The translations under genes were made by a program, and so were the position numbers. Positions 54,501-64,000 of a stretch of DNA of 64,000 nt are shown here, one piece after another. This DNA comes from Rhodobacter capsulatus. GTDB taxonomy: Bacteria > Pseudomonadota > Alphaproteobacteria > Rhodobacterales > Rhodobacteraceae. Where the stretch lies: positions 1 to 64,000 of the forward strand of contig NZ_SWJZ01000021.1 in the NCBI RefSeq assembly GCF_005144475.1, given 5' to 3'. Position 1 is the first letter of the stretch; every line of letters begins with the position of its first letter. Below the pieces are notes generated by a model. The model worked only from the letters and a program-made list of their open reading frames with translations, did no database searches and had not been told where the DNA came from.

Positions 54501-54746
54501 TCAGTTGCTCTGGCCCTCAGCGATGCGCTTCAGAAGCTCATGGTTCTCCAGGGCCAGGGCCATGTTCCCGGTAAAGACGATGCTGCAGAACAGCCCTCCA
54601 AGGGCCATCATCAGCCCCGTCTCTCGGGCCTTGGGCGTGTCCCCTGCGATGAAGAAGCCAAGCCCCACGATCAGGGCCAGGGCCAGGAACAAGCCGCACC
54701 AGGCGAAGAAGACGATGCGGTAAAGGGTGATCAGTTTGCGAAGCAT
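54501..54746 (-). CDS. Small two-span membrane protein of the island
   Basis: The 81-residue product has membrane segments at about 9-32 and 42-64. It ends in a short charged helix (NHELLKRIAEGQ). A purine-rich AGGAGAGCATC precedes the ATG. The function is unknown. It lies 35 bases downstream of the resolvase gene and may be co-transcribed with it. Confidence 0.7.
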   Translation of the reverse strand: MLRKLITLYRIVFFAWCGLFLALALIVGLGFFIAGDTPKARETGLMMALGGLFCSIVFTGNMALALENHELLKRIAEGQSN

Positions 54747-54781
54747 GATGCTCTCCTGTGTCGTGATGTCTGGGGGGATGC

Positions 54782-55333
54782 TCAGGCCGCAGCCGAGAGG
54801 ACGCGGTAGACCGAGCGCTCAGAGATGCCGAGCTTGCGGGCGATCTCCCGCTTCGGTGTCCCTGCCGCCAGCAGGGCCAGCGCCTCAGCCTGCTTGAACT
54901 GCGCCGTGGGCTTGCGGCCCTTGTACTTCCCATCCGCCTTGGCCTTGGCGATGCCTTCCCGTTGCCGTTCCAGCATCATCTCCCGCTCGAATTGCGCCAC
55001 GGCCCCGAGCACATTCAGCATCAGCTTGCCCGTTGCATTGGCCGTATCCAGCCCCAGGTCGAGCACCCTCAGCCCCACCTTCTTGCGCTCCAGGGCCTCC
55101 ACGATCTCGCCCAGGTGACGCACCGAGCGAGCCAGACGGTCGAGCTTCGTCACCACCAGAGTGTCCCCCTCCCGAACGAACTCCAGCGCCGCAGAGAGGG
55201 CGTCTCGCTGCCCCACCGAGCTGACCTGCTCCTCAAACAGCTTCTCGCAGCCGAGGGCCTGCAGGGCTTTCCTCTGGGCCACAAAGCCCGCGATCTGGTC
55301 CAGGGTCGAGGTGCGGGCATAACCGATCAGCAT
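54782..55333 (-). CDS. Serine recombinase (resolvase/invertase)
   Basis: The 183-residue product starts after AAAGGAGGATCAC. The catalytic serine is in LIGYARTSTLDQ. Other conserved parts are VVTKLDRLARSVRHL and NVLGAVAQFEREMMLERQREG in part, and the C-terminal helix-turn-helix is KREIARKLGISERSVYRVL. The size matches Tn3-type resolvases and DNA invertases. It carries the only clear rearrangement activity besides the integrase. No transposase is near, so it may be a remnant of a transposon or an inversion switch. Confidence 0.92.
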   Translation of the reverse strand: MLIGYARTSTLDQIAGFVAQRKALQALGCEKLFEEQVSSVGQRDALSAALEFVREGDTLVVTKLDRLARSVRHLGEIVEALERKKVGLRVLDLGLDTANATGKLMLNVLGAVAQFEREMMLERQREGIAKAKADGKYKGRKPTAQFKQAEALALLAAGTPKREIARKLGISERSVYRVLSAAA

Positions 55334-55893
55334 GTGATCCTCCTTTACTGCCAATAGGGTCAAAGAGGTGGGGGAGAGGCGTCTGCCAAAACTCAGAACC
55401 CACTTCCATGACGGGGCTATTCCGCCACAGATGACCCTGCCTCTGGGGCAAGCTTCAATGGCAGAGGGGATGTGCTGAGGTCTGGCCCTGGGAGACTCGG
55501 AGAGGGCCGCAGAATGGCCTTCCTGGGCTTTCCCGTGGGTGAGACTCGGGACGGCAAGAGGCGACTCCACGGCCCTCCCAGGGACTCTGGCGAGGTGCTG
55601 GGCCGTAGCGCTTTTCAACCCGTCAGAGGGGGGGGTTGGAAGCGACTTCAAAAAGAGGGGTTATATTATTACTCTTATTGTTATTCTTGACGCTGAGCCC
55701 TTACCTCAGAACGAAAGGGAAACCTTGGGGGCATTCTTACGTTTCCAAGTAATGCGCTGGTCGTCCTGAGAGAACCATAGCCTCCAAGGTATACCAAGTA
55801 TCTGATGATAGGGGGTATGGCTATAGATGCCTACTTTAGATTATCTAAGCATCCCACCAGTGCCACGGATCTTCAGAGAGAGTGACGTCAATA
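55334..55893. other. Intergenic island segment of 560 bases
   Basis: No convincing gene is seen. The left half (to about 55620) is GC-rich like the resolvase gene, and the right half is AT-rich (for example TTATATTATTACTCTTATTG), so a junction between two sources of DNA may lie near 55640. I find no clear inverted repeats that would mark a resolvase site. Confidence 0.5.
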
Positions 55894-56511
55894 TCACACC
55901 GTCGCTGCCTCCAATACGGGCAGAAGCTTAGAGCCACAGACGAGCCTTCTTAGCGCAACCGTAGCATTCCCGAGCTGTGCCCTGAATGCAGCGCCTATAT
56001 TATTATGGTGACGACGCTTTACCACTTCGCCAGTCAGCGGCTCCGGCACGCGTCCGTAAACAACATCAGCGATGGAAGCCTTCCAATACACCCGGCAGTA
56101 GCGATCCGCTGCTTGGGAGATCGTATAATATCCTTGAGGTCTCGGATAAAACAGCGATCTGTGTTCCCTGCTAGCCCTCAGAATATATTGGTTCGTCAGC
56201 ATTTGCCTTAGGTGAGAGTCTCCCTCTCTGGCTGCATCAATCAGTTCCTTCATGAACCCCAGTCGTCGCTCTGGAGGCATCGTATATAGAATCTCCGCAT
56301 GTCGGGCGGCAGAGTCGAAAAGCCTTCGATTGTCCTGCCGCTTGGATGGCGAGGATGTCGAGTTAACTGGGAACTCCTTGCGCCTTGCTTTCTGAGACTT
56401 GTTCTTGCGGCAACGGTCGCTGCAATATCGTTGATCCTTACGGCTGGGCGTAAAAAGGGTTCGGCAGTCCTCGCAAACCCAGAGGCTGTCTATAGTTTCG
56501 TGTTTCATCAT
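55894..56511 (-). CDS. Zinc-ribbon protein of the island
   Basis: The 205-residue product starts at the ATG 56511, with a second ATG right after it. Residues 10-40 hold CEDCRTLFTPSRKDQRYCSDRC (shown in part: CEDCRTLF, RYCSDRC), a four-cysteine zinc ribbon of C-x2-C-x13-C-x3-C, followed by the basic RKNKSQKARRK. The rest has no recognised domain. It may bind nucleic acid. The next gene upstream, at 56576-56941, runs the same way. Confidence 0.7.
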   Translation of the reverse strand: MMKHETIDSLWVCEDCRTLFTPSRKDQRYCSDRCRKNKSQKARRKEFPVNSTSSPSKRQDNRRLFDSAARHAEILYTMPPERRLGFMKELIDAAREGDSHLRQMLTNQYILRASREHRSLFYPRPQGYYTISQAADRYCRVYWKASIADVVYGRVPEPLTGEVVKRRHHNNIGAAFRAQLGNATVALRRLVCGSKLLPVLEAATV

Positions 56512-56575
56512 AGGTCTTTTTTCGGTGGCGGGCCCGACCACCTTTCGATGGTCGGAACACCAGTAGCTTCGATTT

Positions 56576-56941
56576 TTAGACTTCCTTGCGACGCTTGTTA
56601 TATTCTCTCCGGATCACCGTAGCGTTTCGCGACTTAAAATCTTCGATCTGAGAGACCCCCAGGACGTCCAAGATGTCAGTATCTCGCTCGCCTGAAAGGG
56701 ATTCATAGAGCCACCGACAATTGCTTCGAGAGCAGGAAGATATTTCCGCGATCTCAGGATATTTTTTCTTGAGCCCGAGCCCTAACACCTTTTTCGATGG
56801 CGTCACTTTTGCAAGGTCGCTCATCAGTTTCCCAATTTTGAGGACATTCTCGATTTCGGGTCCTTTGTCCCTCTTATAAGATTTTATTTTGATCGCAGCC
56901 TCAATGGCTTCGAGCGCGGTTTGATTGGAGATATCTAGCAT
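56576..56941 (-). CDS. Island protein of unknown function, 121 residues
   Basis: The ATG follows AAGGAGGAGCCT, a nearly ideal ribosome-binding site. The product is helical, lysine-rich and has no membrane segment. I see no recognised motif apart from a Cys pair in SSCSRSNC. It is first of a pair with the zinc-ribbon gene. It could be a small DNA-binding or regulatory protein of the island, but there is no direct evidence. Confidence 0.65.
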   Translation of the reverse strand: MLDISNQTALEAIEAAIKIKSYKRDKGPEIENVLKIGKLMSDLAKVTPSKKVLGLGLKKKYPEIAEISSCSRSNCRWLYESLSGERDTDILDVLGVSQIEDFKSRNATVIRREYNKRRKEV

Positions 56942-57001
56942 AGGCTCCTCCTTCTTCAGATTAAAACTCAGCGGTTACGCTGGAAGGGGGGGCGGTGCCT
57001 C

Positions 57002-57030
57002 TCCTTCTATGTCGTCCGTTTGCAGCAACG
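57002..57030. repeat. 29-base direct repeat, copy 1
   Basis: Identical over 29 bases to 57194-57222, beginning TCCTTCTATGTCGTCCGTTT. The copies are 192 bases apart in a gene-free part of the island (56942-57317), in which I see no convincing gene. Confidence 0.9.
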
Positions 57031-57193
57031 CTGACGGCAAACGCTTTCGATGCCGGAATATTTGACCGTTTCAAAAGTCGTGATGACCCATTGGCTCCCC
57101 TCTTGGAGAGCGCACAGTCTTCTATGGATCAATCCATAGTAGATATGGCCCATCATGCTGCGTGAGACCGACCGGGAAGAGAGACGGATGCCG

Positions 57194-57222
57194 TCCTTCT
57201 ATGTCGTCCGTTTGCAGCAACG
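57194..57222. repeat. 29-base direct repeat, copy 2
   Basis: Second copy of the 57002-57030 repeat. The flanks of the two copies do not match, so this is not the edge of a longer duplication. Confidence 0.9.
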
Positions 57223-57317
57223 GGTGCAGAAAGGTAATTATTACCGACCAATATGGATGGCAAAAGGCTGCTCGCGCCAGACGATATGTCACGACGCGAA
57301 ACAGCAAAATCTTCGGT

Positions 57318-58604
57318 TTAGCCGACCAAGCGACGCTCGATTTCAAGCGGGATTTTGTAGTTGACCCTGCTCAGCGCTTCCCGAAGAACTTCGAGCCTAT
57401 TGCCCCCGGAGTACAGGCCATAGGTCATCGTAGGCTTGTCATGCCCGACGATATCGGCACTGACATTCTCTGGAACACCCATGTTTTCGAGCTCGGTGGC
57501 AAGGCTACGCCGCAAGCTGTGGAACACGTGTCGCTCACTGAAGCCCAGCTTCGCCTTGAGCCTCCCAAAGCGCTTCCCGATGGCATTGGATCGGTCGGCG
57601 TATTTGTTGAAGGTCAAGCATGAGAGCACATAGCCATCCGTGCTGGCCGTGCACAGGTGACGCATGACCGGAGCCAGCCGTGGATGGATCGGCACTTTCC
57701 GCAGCCCAGCTGAGGTCTTGGAATCGACCACGGTGAAGTGATCCTTCGCGACGTGCTCAACCTTGAGGCTGCACAGTTCCTCGATCCGGCAGCCGGTCCA
57801 CATACCCATCCAGATCAGCTGCGCCAAAGGCAGATCGTCGTTATCCAAGGCGCCCAGCAACAGCTTCGGCAGGTCCGAGGGGGCAAAGGGCAGTCGAGTG
57901 CTGTGCATCGCCGCTTTCGTCTTGGTGGCCTTCTTGGGAGTGACCCGATCAAACAAGGTTTCCTGCCCTTCGATGTGGCCCATGACGTGCAAGTATTCCC
58001 AATAGCCCCGGCAAGCCGAGATGATCCGAGACACTGTGGCCGTGCTGAGCTCATCCGAGACTTGCAAGTGATGCACCCAGTTCTGCAGCGCCTGCCGAGT
58101 CACCTCATGCGAGAGCTTGAACCGGGCCACGAAACGTCGTGCGTCCGCTCGCTTCATGTCCTTGGTCTTCTGCTCGACCGCTTGTGGAGCCAGCCAAGCG
58201 TCGATGTCGCGATCAAGAGGATAGGATTGCCCGTCGCTGATCTTGGCGGCAATCTTTGCGGCCTTGGGGTCGGTCTCGTTGAGCTTCCAGAGTTCGCCGT
58301 CAACAATCGACGCCAGGACGGAGTGCTCATGTTGATCATCTTGGGCCCTCCGCAACTCGTCACGCCAGTGCAGCGCCTTGGCAACCAGGTCGGCACTGGA
58401 CGGGGTTGTCTGGCCCCTCGCCTCTTGGATCAGCGCCTTCCACTCGGCAATGAGGGGGAGAACAAGGATCTCTGCCTCTGACAGGCTCTCGGTCTTCAGG
58501 CTCTGAACGAAACGGGGCTTGCCACCGAGCTTCGGGCGGACGTCCTTGGGGATGTCTAGGACCGCGTACCAGACGCGGTATCGCTGTTGCAGGTATTTCG
58601 GCAT
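57318..58604 (-). CDS. Tyrosine integrase of the island (DUF6538-type N-terminus)
   Basis: The 428-residue product starts at MPKYLQQRYRVWYAVLD, the usual DUF6538 beginning; a GTG at 58625 is also open. The catalytic residues are Arg in TGCRIEELCSL, His-x-x-Arg in HSLRRSLATEL, His in DIVGHDKPTMT, and Tyr in YGLYSGGN. It lies 90 bases from the right attachment repeat and reads inward. Two TTCCACACA repeats stand directly upstream of the start and could bind the protein itself. Confidence 0.93.
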   Translation of the reverse strand: MPKYLQQRYRVWYAVLDIPKDVRPKLGGKPRFVQSLKTESLSEAEILVLPLIAEWKALIQEARGQTTPSSADLVAKALHWRDELRRAQDDQHEHSVLASIVDGELWKLNETDPKAAKIAAKISDGQSYPLDRDIDAWLAPQAVEQKTKDMKRADARRFVARFKLSHEVTRQALQNWVHHLQVSDELSTATVSRIISACRGYWEYLHVMGHIEGQETLFDRVTPKKATKTKAAMHSTRLPFAPSDLPKLLLGALDNDDLPLAQLIWMGMWTGCRIEELCSLKVEHVAKDHFTVVDSKTSAGLRKVPIHPRLAPVMRHLCTASTDGYVLSCLTFNKYADRSNAIGKRFGRLKAKLGFSERHVFHSLRRSLATELENMGVPENVSADIVGHDKPTMTYGLYSGGNRLEVLREALSRVNYKIPLEIERRLVG

Positions 58605-58629
58605 TTCCACACAGGATTTCCACACATGC
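58605..58629. repeat. Paired TTCCACACA repeats at the integrase start
   Basis: TTCCACACA occurs at 58605-58613 and 58618-58626, 13 bases apart. The second copy extends to ATTTCCACACATGC, close to the repeat at 52934. They overlap the expected integrase translation start and may be arm sites with an autoregulatory effect. The 285-base gap to the next gene otherwise holds attR and no gene. Confidence 0.55.
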
Positions 58630-58693
58630 GGCGCCTAAATAACAAGCATTATCAATGCCTTCAATGGGTTGCATCCGCCAGGCGTCGCATCCA

Positions 58694-58709
58694 TCCCTCT
58701 CCGCCACTT
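58694..58709. repeat. Right attachment repeat (attR)
   Basis: TCCCTCTCCGCCACTT is identical to the tRNA-Ser 3' end. It marks the right border of the island. Confidence 0.88.
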
Positions 58710-58889
58710 TCGCAAGTGGTTCCGTCGTTTTCCTGAACATCACAACGTGACAGGGCGCAGATGATCTGCGCCGCATCCGCTTGCCGACCGCGGCAAGGCG
58801 GATCGTCTTTCCCGCTGTTTTCCAAAAGAAAACCCGGTCCCGCGGCGGCGGAACCGGGTGCGGCGTCCGAAGCGCCCGGCAAGCGGGCG

Positions 58890-59096
58890 TCAGGCGTCCT
58901 TCGACGGTTTCTCGCCCGGCGGCGTGTAGGTGTGGATCAGCACATAATAGCAATAGGCCGCCGCGCCGAGGAACAGGATCGGCCAGAGGATGCCGCCCAG
59001 GAACACCGCCTCGAACACGGCCCAGCCGACAAGGAAGATCACGGGCAAAAGCCGCATCGGCAGCGGGCGCAGCATGGGATGATCGATAATGGCCAA
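58890..59096 (-). CDS. Small two-span membrane protein, 68 residues
   Basis: The start is TTG at 59096, chosen because GAGGGAGGGACC lies just upstream; the open frame runs further but lacks a better start. The product has two membrane segments (VIFLVGWAVFEAVFLGG and PILFLGAAAYCYYVLI) and a charged C-terminus ending GEKPSKDA. I do not recognise a family. It lies just outside the island and is chromosomal in base composition. Confidence 0.65.
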   Translation of the reverse strand: MAIIDHPMLRPLPMRLLPVIFLVGWAVFEAVFLGGILWPILFLGAAAYCYYVLIHTYTPPGEKPSKDA

Positions 59097-59218
59097 GGAT
59101 GGTCCCTCCCTCGGGTCGGTATGAGGCTTGCGCAAGGCACCCTTTGCACCCTGCGCGCAGACCCTTTGCCAAGCAAGGGCCAAAGTCAATGGCACGCGAT
59201 GCCGCCCCCGGATGGGCA

Positions 59219-59245
59219 AAAGGCCCCGCACGCGGCGGGGCCTTT
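59219..59245 (-). terminator. Terminator of katG
   Basis: Perfect eleven-pair stem AAAGGCCCCGC/GCGGGGCCTTT, 27 bases after the katG stop. T residues follow on both strands. Confidence 0.85.
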
Positions 59246-59271
59246 CGGACCTGGGGCCGACCTTCGGGGGG

Positions 59272-61541
<2,270 letters not shown>

Positions 61542-61542
61542 T

Positions 61543-62457
61543 ATGAAAAATCTTTCGATGAAACAGCTTCGCTATTTTGACGCGGTCGCGCGCAGTGCCC
61601 ATTTCGGCCGTGCGGCCGAGGAATGCGCGATCTCGCAACCTGCGCTGTCGGTGCAGATCCGCGAGATGGAGGAGACGATGGGGGCGGCGCTGTTCGAGCG
61701 CGGGCCGCGTCAGGTGCATCTGACGGCGCTGGGCGCGGCGATGGTGCCGCGGGTGCGGTCGATCCTGCGCGCGGTGGACGAGCTCGGCGATCTCTCGCGC
61801 GCGGCGCAGGGGCGACTCTCGGGGCGGCTGCGGCTGGGCGTCATTCCGACGATTGCGCCCTATCTTCTGCCCGCGCTGGTCGGCGGGCTGGCGCAGAGCC
61901 ATCCGGGGCTTGAGGTCGCCCCGCGCGAGGCGGTGACGGGCAAGCTGATCTCGGCGCTGACCGAGGCGCAGCTGGATGCGGCGATCCTGGCCCTGCCGGT
62001 GTCGGAGCCCGCGCTGGCCGAGGCGCCCCTCTTCACCGAGGATTTCGTGCTGGTGCGGCCCGCGGCCGAGGCGGGCAGGCCCGTCCCCTCGGCCGAGGCG
62101 CTGCCGAAGATGCGGCTGTTGCTGCTGGAAGAGGGGCACTGCTTCCGCGATCAGGCGCTGGCGTTTTGCAAGGTCGGCGGCGTGACCCCGCGCACGGTGA
62201 TGGAGGGGTCGTCGCTGGCGACGCTGACGCAGATGGTCGGTGCGGGGATCGGGGTGACGCTGTTGCCGGAGATCGCGCTGCCGGTCGAGACCCGCTCGGC
62301 CCCGGTGTCGGTGGCGCGGCTGGGCGCGCCTGCGCCGTCGCGGCGGGTGGGGATGGTGTGGCGCCGCTCCTCGCCCCTGGCCGCGCAGCTGGCCGAAGTC
62401 GCGGCGGTGATCGCGGAGGTTGGCACGGCGCTGCGGGATCGGGCGCGGGAGGCCTGA
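61543..62457 (+). CDS. oxyR: LysR-family peroxide regulator OxyR
   Basis: The 304-residue product has the LysR helix-turn-helix (FGRAAEECAISQPALSVQI) and a ligand domain with Cys200 and Cys209 in EEGHCFRDQALAFCK, the two cysteines that form the redox disulfide. It activates katG and is divergently placed from it. After the gene, 226 bases to the acyltransferase gene hold GC-rich sequence without a supported gene. Confidence 0.95.
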   Translation: MKNLSMKQLRYFDAVARSAHFGRAAEECAISQPALSVQIREMEETMGAALFERGPRQVHLTALGAAMVPRVRSILRAVDELGDLSRAAQGRLSGRLRLGVIPTIAPYLLPALVGGLAQSHPGLEVAPREAVTGKLISALTEAQLDAAILALPVSEPALAEAPLFTEDFVLVRPAAEAGRPVPSAEALPKMRLLLLEEGHCFRDQALAFCKVGGVTPRTVMEGSSLATLTQMVGAGIGVTLLPEIALPVETRSAPVSVARLGAPAPSRRVGMVWRRSSPLAAQLAEVAAVIAEVGTALRDRAREA

Positions 62458-62683
62458 GGCCAAATCTGACCGAGGCCATCGCCGAGGTCTCGCGGCACAT
62501 CAGCCCCATGACCCCCGAGGGCCCAAAGCACTCGGGCAGCGCCCGCCCCGCCCATGGCGGGCGCTTCTCGCCCGCCGGGTCAGGCGCCGCCCTCTGTTGC
62601 GCTTGGGGATGCGGTCACTGCACCAAAGGGATCGAAACGGGCGGGGAAAGGCGGTGCCTTTCCTGATCCGCCCGAGCCCCCCT

Positions 62684-63637
62684 TCAGAACAGCTTCTTGT
62701 CCAGCCCGGTCCGGATCAGACCCAGCGTGATCAGCGTCGCCCCGGTGACGGCGATGAGATACACCTCGACCCGCGGCAGGGTGAAATGGTTGAGCCAGAT
62801 CACGATGCCGACATGCAGGAAATAGATCCCGGCCGAGAGCGTGCCCACGGGCCACCGCGTGAGCCAGTCGGGAAAGCCCCGCGCCTTGACGCCAAGCGCG
62901 ACAAGCAAGGGCCCGGTGACGGCGGCGGTCAAAAGCGTCTCGGGCGCCAGCGGATGGTCGCCGCCCAAGGCCTTCATCAGCTCGGATTCGCCCACGACCG
63001 ACACAAGCCCGATCAACGAGCCCCAGACCGCGACCCGCAAGGGGATGCGTTCCACCAACCCGCTGCGCTTGCTCATGTAGCCGATCAGATAGAACGGAAA
63101 GCCCATCAGCACGCCGTTCTTCGCATCGGGCCAGAAGCCGCGCGGCAGGATGTAGAACCCGATCGCCCATTGCAGCGCGAACCCTGCAAGCAAGACCGCA
63201 ATCGCAATCGTCCAGATCGCCCGGTCAGAGAGCCGCCAGACCAGCTGCGACAGCCCCACCGCGATCGCAAGGCCGACCAGAAACCACAGATGCCAATAGC
63301 CGAAGACCCAGAATTTCGCATATTCGATCAGCCCGTGGTCCCAGACCGTCTGCCACCAGGCGGGCAGATAAAGCGCCAGCCAGAGGAAATGCAGCTTCAG
63401 ATAGCGCCCCACCAGCCGGATCGAGCGCCCCGGCACCTCGGGGCGGAAGGTGTAGCCCGCGACGACGAAAAACGCCGGAACCGCGATCCGCGCCAGGCCA
63501 TTGCCAAGCGCCCACATCGCCTCGTCGCTGACACCGCGAAACGGGTTCGCATGGATCGTCACGACAAGCAGCGCCAGAAACAGTTTCAGCAGATCAAGCC
63601 CGATCAGGCGTTGCGGTTGCGGGGCGGAAACGGTCAT
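62684..63637 (-). CDS. Acyltransferase-3 family membrane protein
   Basis: The 317-residue product has about ten membrane segments and the early motifs LIGLDLLKLFLALLVVTIHAN (partly LLKLFLALLVVTIHAN), with the conserved His, and FFVVAGYTF. The family O-acetylates exopolysaccharide, lipopolysaccharide or peptidoglycan components. Nearby genes give no clue to the substrate. Confidence 0.85.
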   Translation of the reverse strand: MTVSAPQPQRLIGLDLLKLFLALLVVTIHANPFRGVSDEAMWALGNGLARIAVPAFFVVAGYTFRPEVPGRSIRLVGRYLKLHFLWLALYLPAWWQTVWDHGLIEYAKFWVFGYWHLWFLVGLAIAVGLSQLVWRLSDRAIWTIAIAVLLAGFALQWAIGFYILPRGFWPDAKNGVLMGFPFYLIGYMSKRSGLVERIPLRVAVWGSLIGLVSVVGESELMKALGGDHPLAPETLLTAAVTGPLLVALGVKARGFPDWLTRWPVGTLSAGIYFLHVGIVIWLNHFTLPRVEVYLIAVTGATLITLGLIRTGLDKKLF

Positions 63638-63807
63638 GCGGCTCTCGAAGCTGTGATCCCCCTGCCCTAGCGCCGCCGTGGCCGCGGATCAAGGCCCGCC
63701 CTCAAGACCCGCCCTCAAGACCCGGGTGAGCCAACGTGCCGCCTGCCCGGGGGCTTGCGAAACCGCCACGGTGCAGGCAGGAAAGGCCAAAGACCAAGGA
63801 GCCCCCC

Positions 63808-64000
63808 ATGTCCCGCATCTTCCGCGAGGGTCACCGCACCTTCTACCTTGCCGCGATCCTCTTTGCCGTCGTGGCGATGGCGCTTTGGGGGCATTGGATC
63901 GCCGCCGGGCTGACCGGGGATCTGCTGCCCACCCGCGCGATGCCGATCGACTGGCACGCCCACGAGATGATCTTCGGCTATGGCGGCGCGGTGCTGGCGG
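63808..64000 (+). CDS. nnrS: NnrS-family protein (partial, runs off the window)
   Basis: The frame starts MSRIFREGHRTFYLAA and includes IDWHAHEMIFGYGGAVLA, which is the NnrS signature of a haem-copper membrane protein linked to nitric oxide stress. The first membrane segment lies at about 13-33. Only the first 64 codons are present. The ATG is preceded by CAAGGAGCC. Confidence 0.85.
   Translation, partial: MSRIFREGHRTFYLAAILFAVVAMALWGHWIAAGLTGDLLPTRAMPIDWHAHEMIFGYGGAVLA

Larger units (their letters stand above)
52861..58709. mobile_element. Integrative element inserted in tRNA-Ser (CGA), about 5.8 kb
   Basis: The 16 bases TCCCTCTCCGCCACTT at the tRNA 3' end recur at 58694-58709, directly flanking the segment. 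A tyrosine integrase lies at the far end with its start near the right repeat. The content is AT-richer than the chromosome, has unusual genes and lacks housekeeping functions. Phage structural, replication or conjugation genes are absent, so it is a small genomic island, a satellite, or a reduced prophage. Confidence 0.88.

Noticed and set aside
57155-57623. Short plus-strand frames near the island's 29-base repeats
   Set aside because: They run into the antisense strand of the integrase gene and show no plausible start or domain. The shared residues come only from the DNA repeat.
62458-62683. A possible small gene between oxyR and the acyltransferase gene
   Set aside because: The frames in this gap have no ribosome-binding site and low-complexity products.

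Overview
The window is high-GC DNA from an alphaproteobacterium of the family Rhodobacteraceae, most likely Rhodobacter capsulatus or a close relative. The basis is protein-level recognition: the iscR-suf operon layout, an IscR with a single cysteine, DUF6456/DUF6477 and DUF1127 small proteins, Hint-domain RTX proteins, and lipid A, KatG/OxyR and NnrS genes of rhodobacterial type. No database was searched, so the species is an inference.

Layout. Bases 1-99 hold a 48-base run of C upstream of guaA. From 100 to 9.6 kb lie housekeeping genes: guaA, an ABM-GNAT fusion, aroK-aroB, a divergent three-gene unit ending in xerD, a CBS/CorC-type membrane protein and lipA. From 9.6 to 13.9 kb are a DUF6456 regulator-like gene divergent from a DUF6477 gene, a HerA-type ATPase, a candidate small RNA locus and an IalB-family exported protein. 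From 14.0 to 19.4 kb are a lipid A/envelope block (lpxD with its own ACP and ketoacyl synthase), a divergent pair of peptidoglycan genes (L,D-transpeptidase and YcbK/DUF882) and tRNA-Arg. From 19.4 to 27.6 kb is a long leftward iron-sulfur operon: iscR, a NifS-like gene, sufB, a methyltransferase-like gene, sufC, sufD, two Yip1-like membrane genes and sufS. From 27.8 to 34.8 kb are a hydrolase, an HD phosphohydrolase, icd, DUF1127, two YitT paralogues, an SMR pump and typA. From 35.0 to 39.7 kb are a polyamine-type ABC transporter without a visible binding protein, a MocR regulator and a second DUF1127 gene.

From 39.7 to 49.0 kb are three leftward genes that all end in a Hint domain with the same PCFT start. 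Two of them are RTX proteins of 634 and 2065 residues, and one is a 250-residue protein without RTX repeats. A gene-poor stretch of about 880 bases follows, then ppk2-tetR, a LysE-type exporter and an Lrp/AsnC regulator.

A tRNA-Ser(CGA) at 52784-52873 is the insertion site of a 5.8-kb integrative element. Its 16-base 3' end is repeated at 58694-58709, with a tyrosine integrase just inside the far end. The element is AT-richer than its surroundings. It carries a serine resolvase, small unknown genes, a zinc-ribbon protein and a 384-residue protein whose C-terminus carries an R-N-x3-H HEPN-like motif; that protein is the best candidate for an undescribed (possibly defence) function. Beyond the island are katG-oxyR with a shared operator region, an acyltransferase-3 membrane protein and the start of nnrS.
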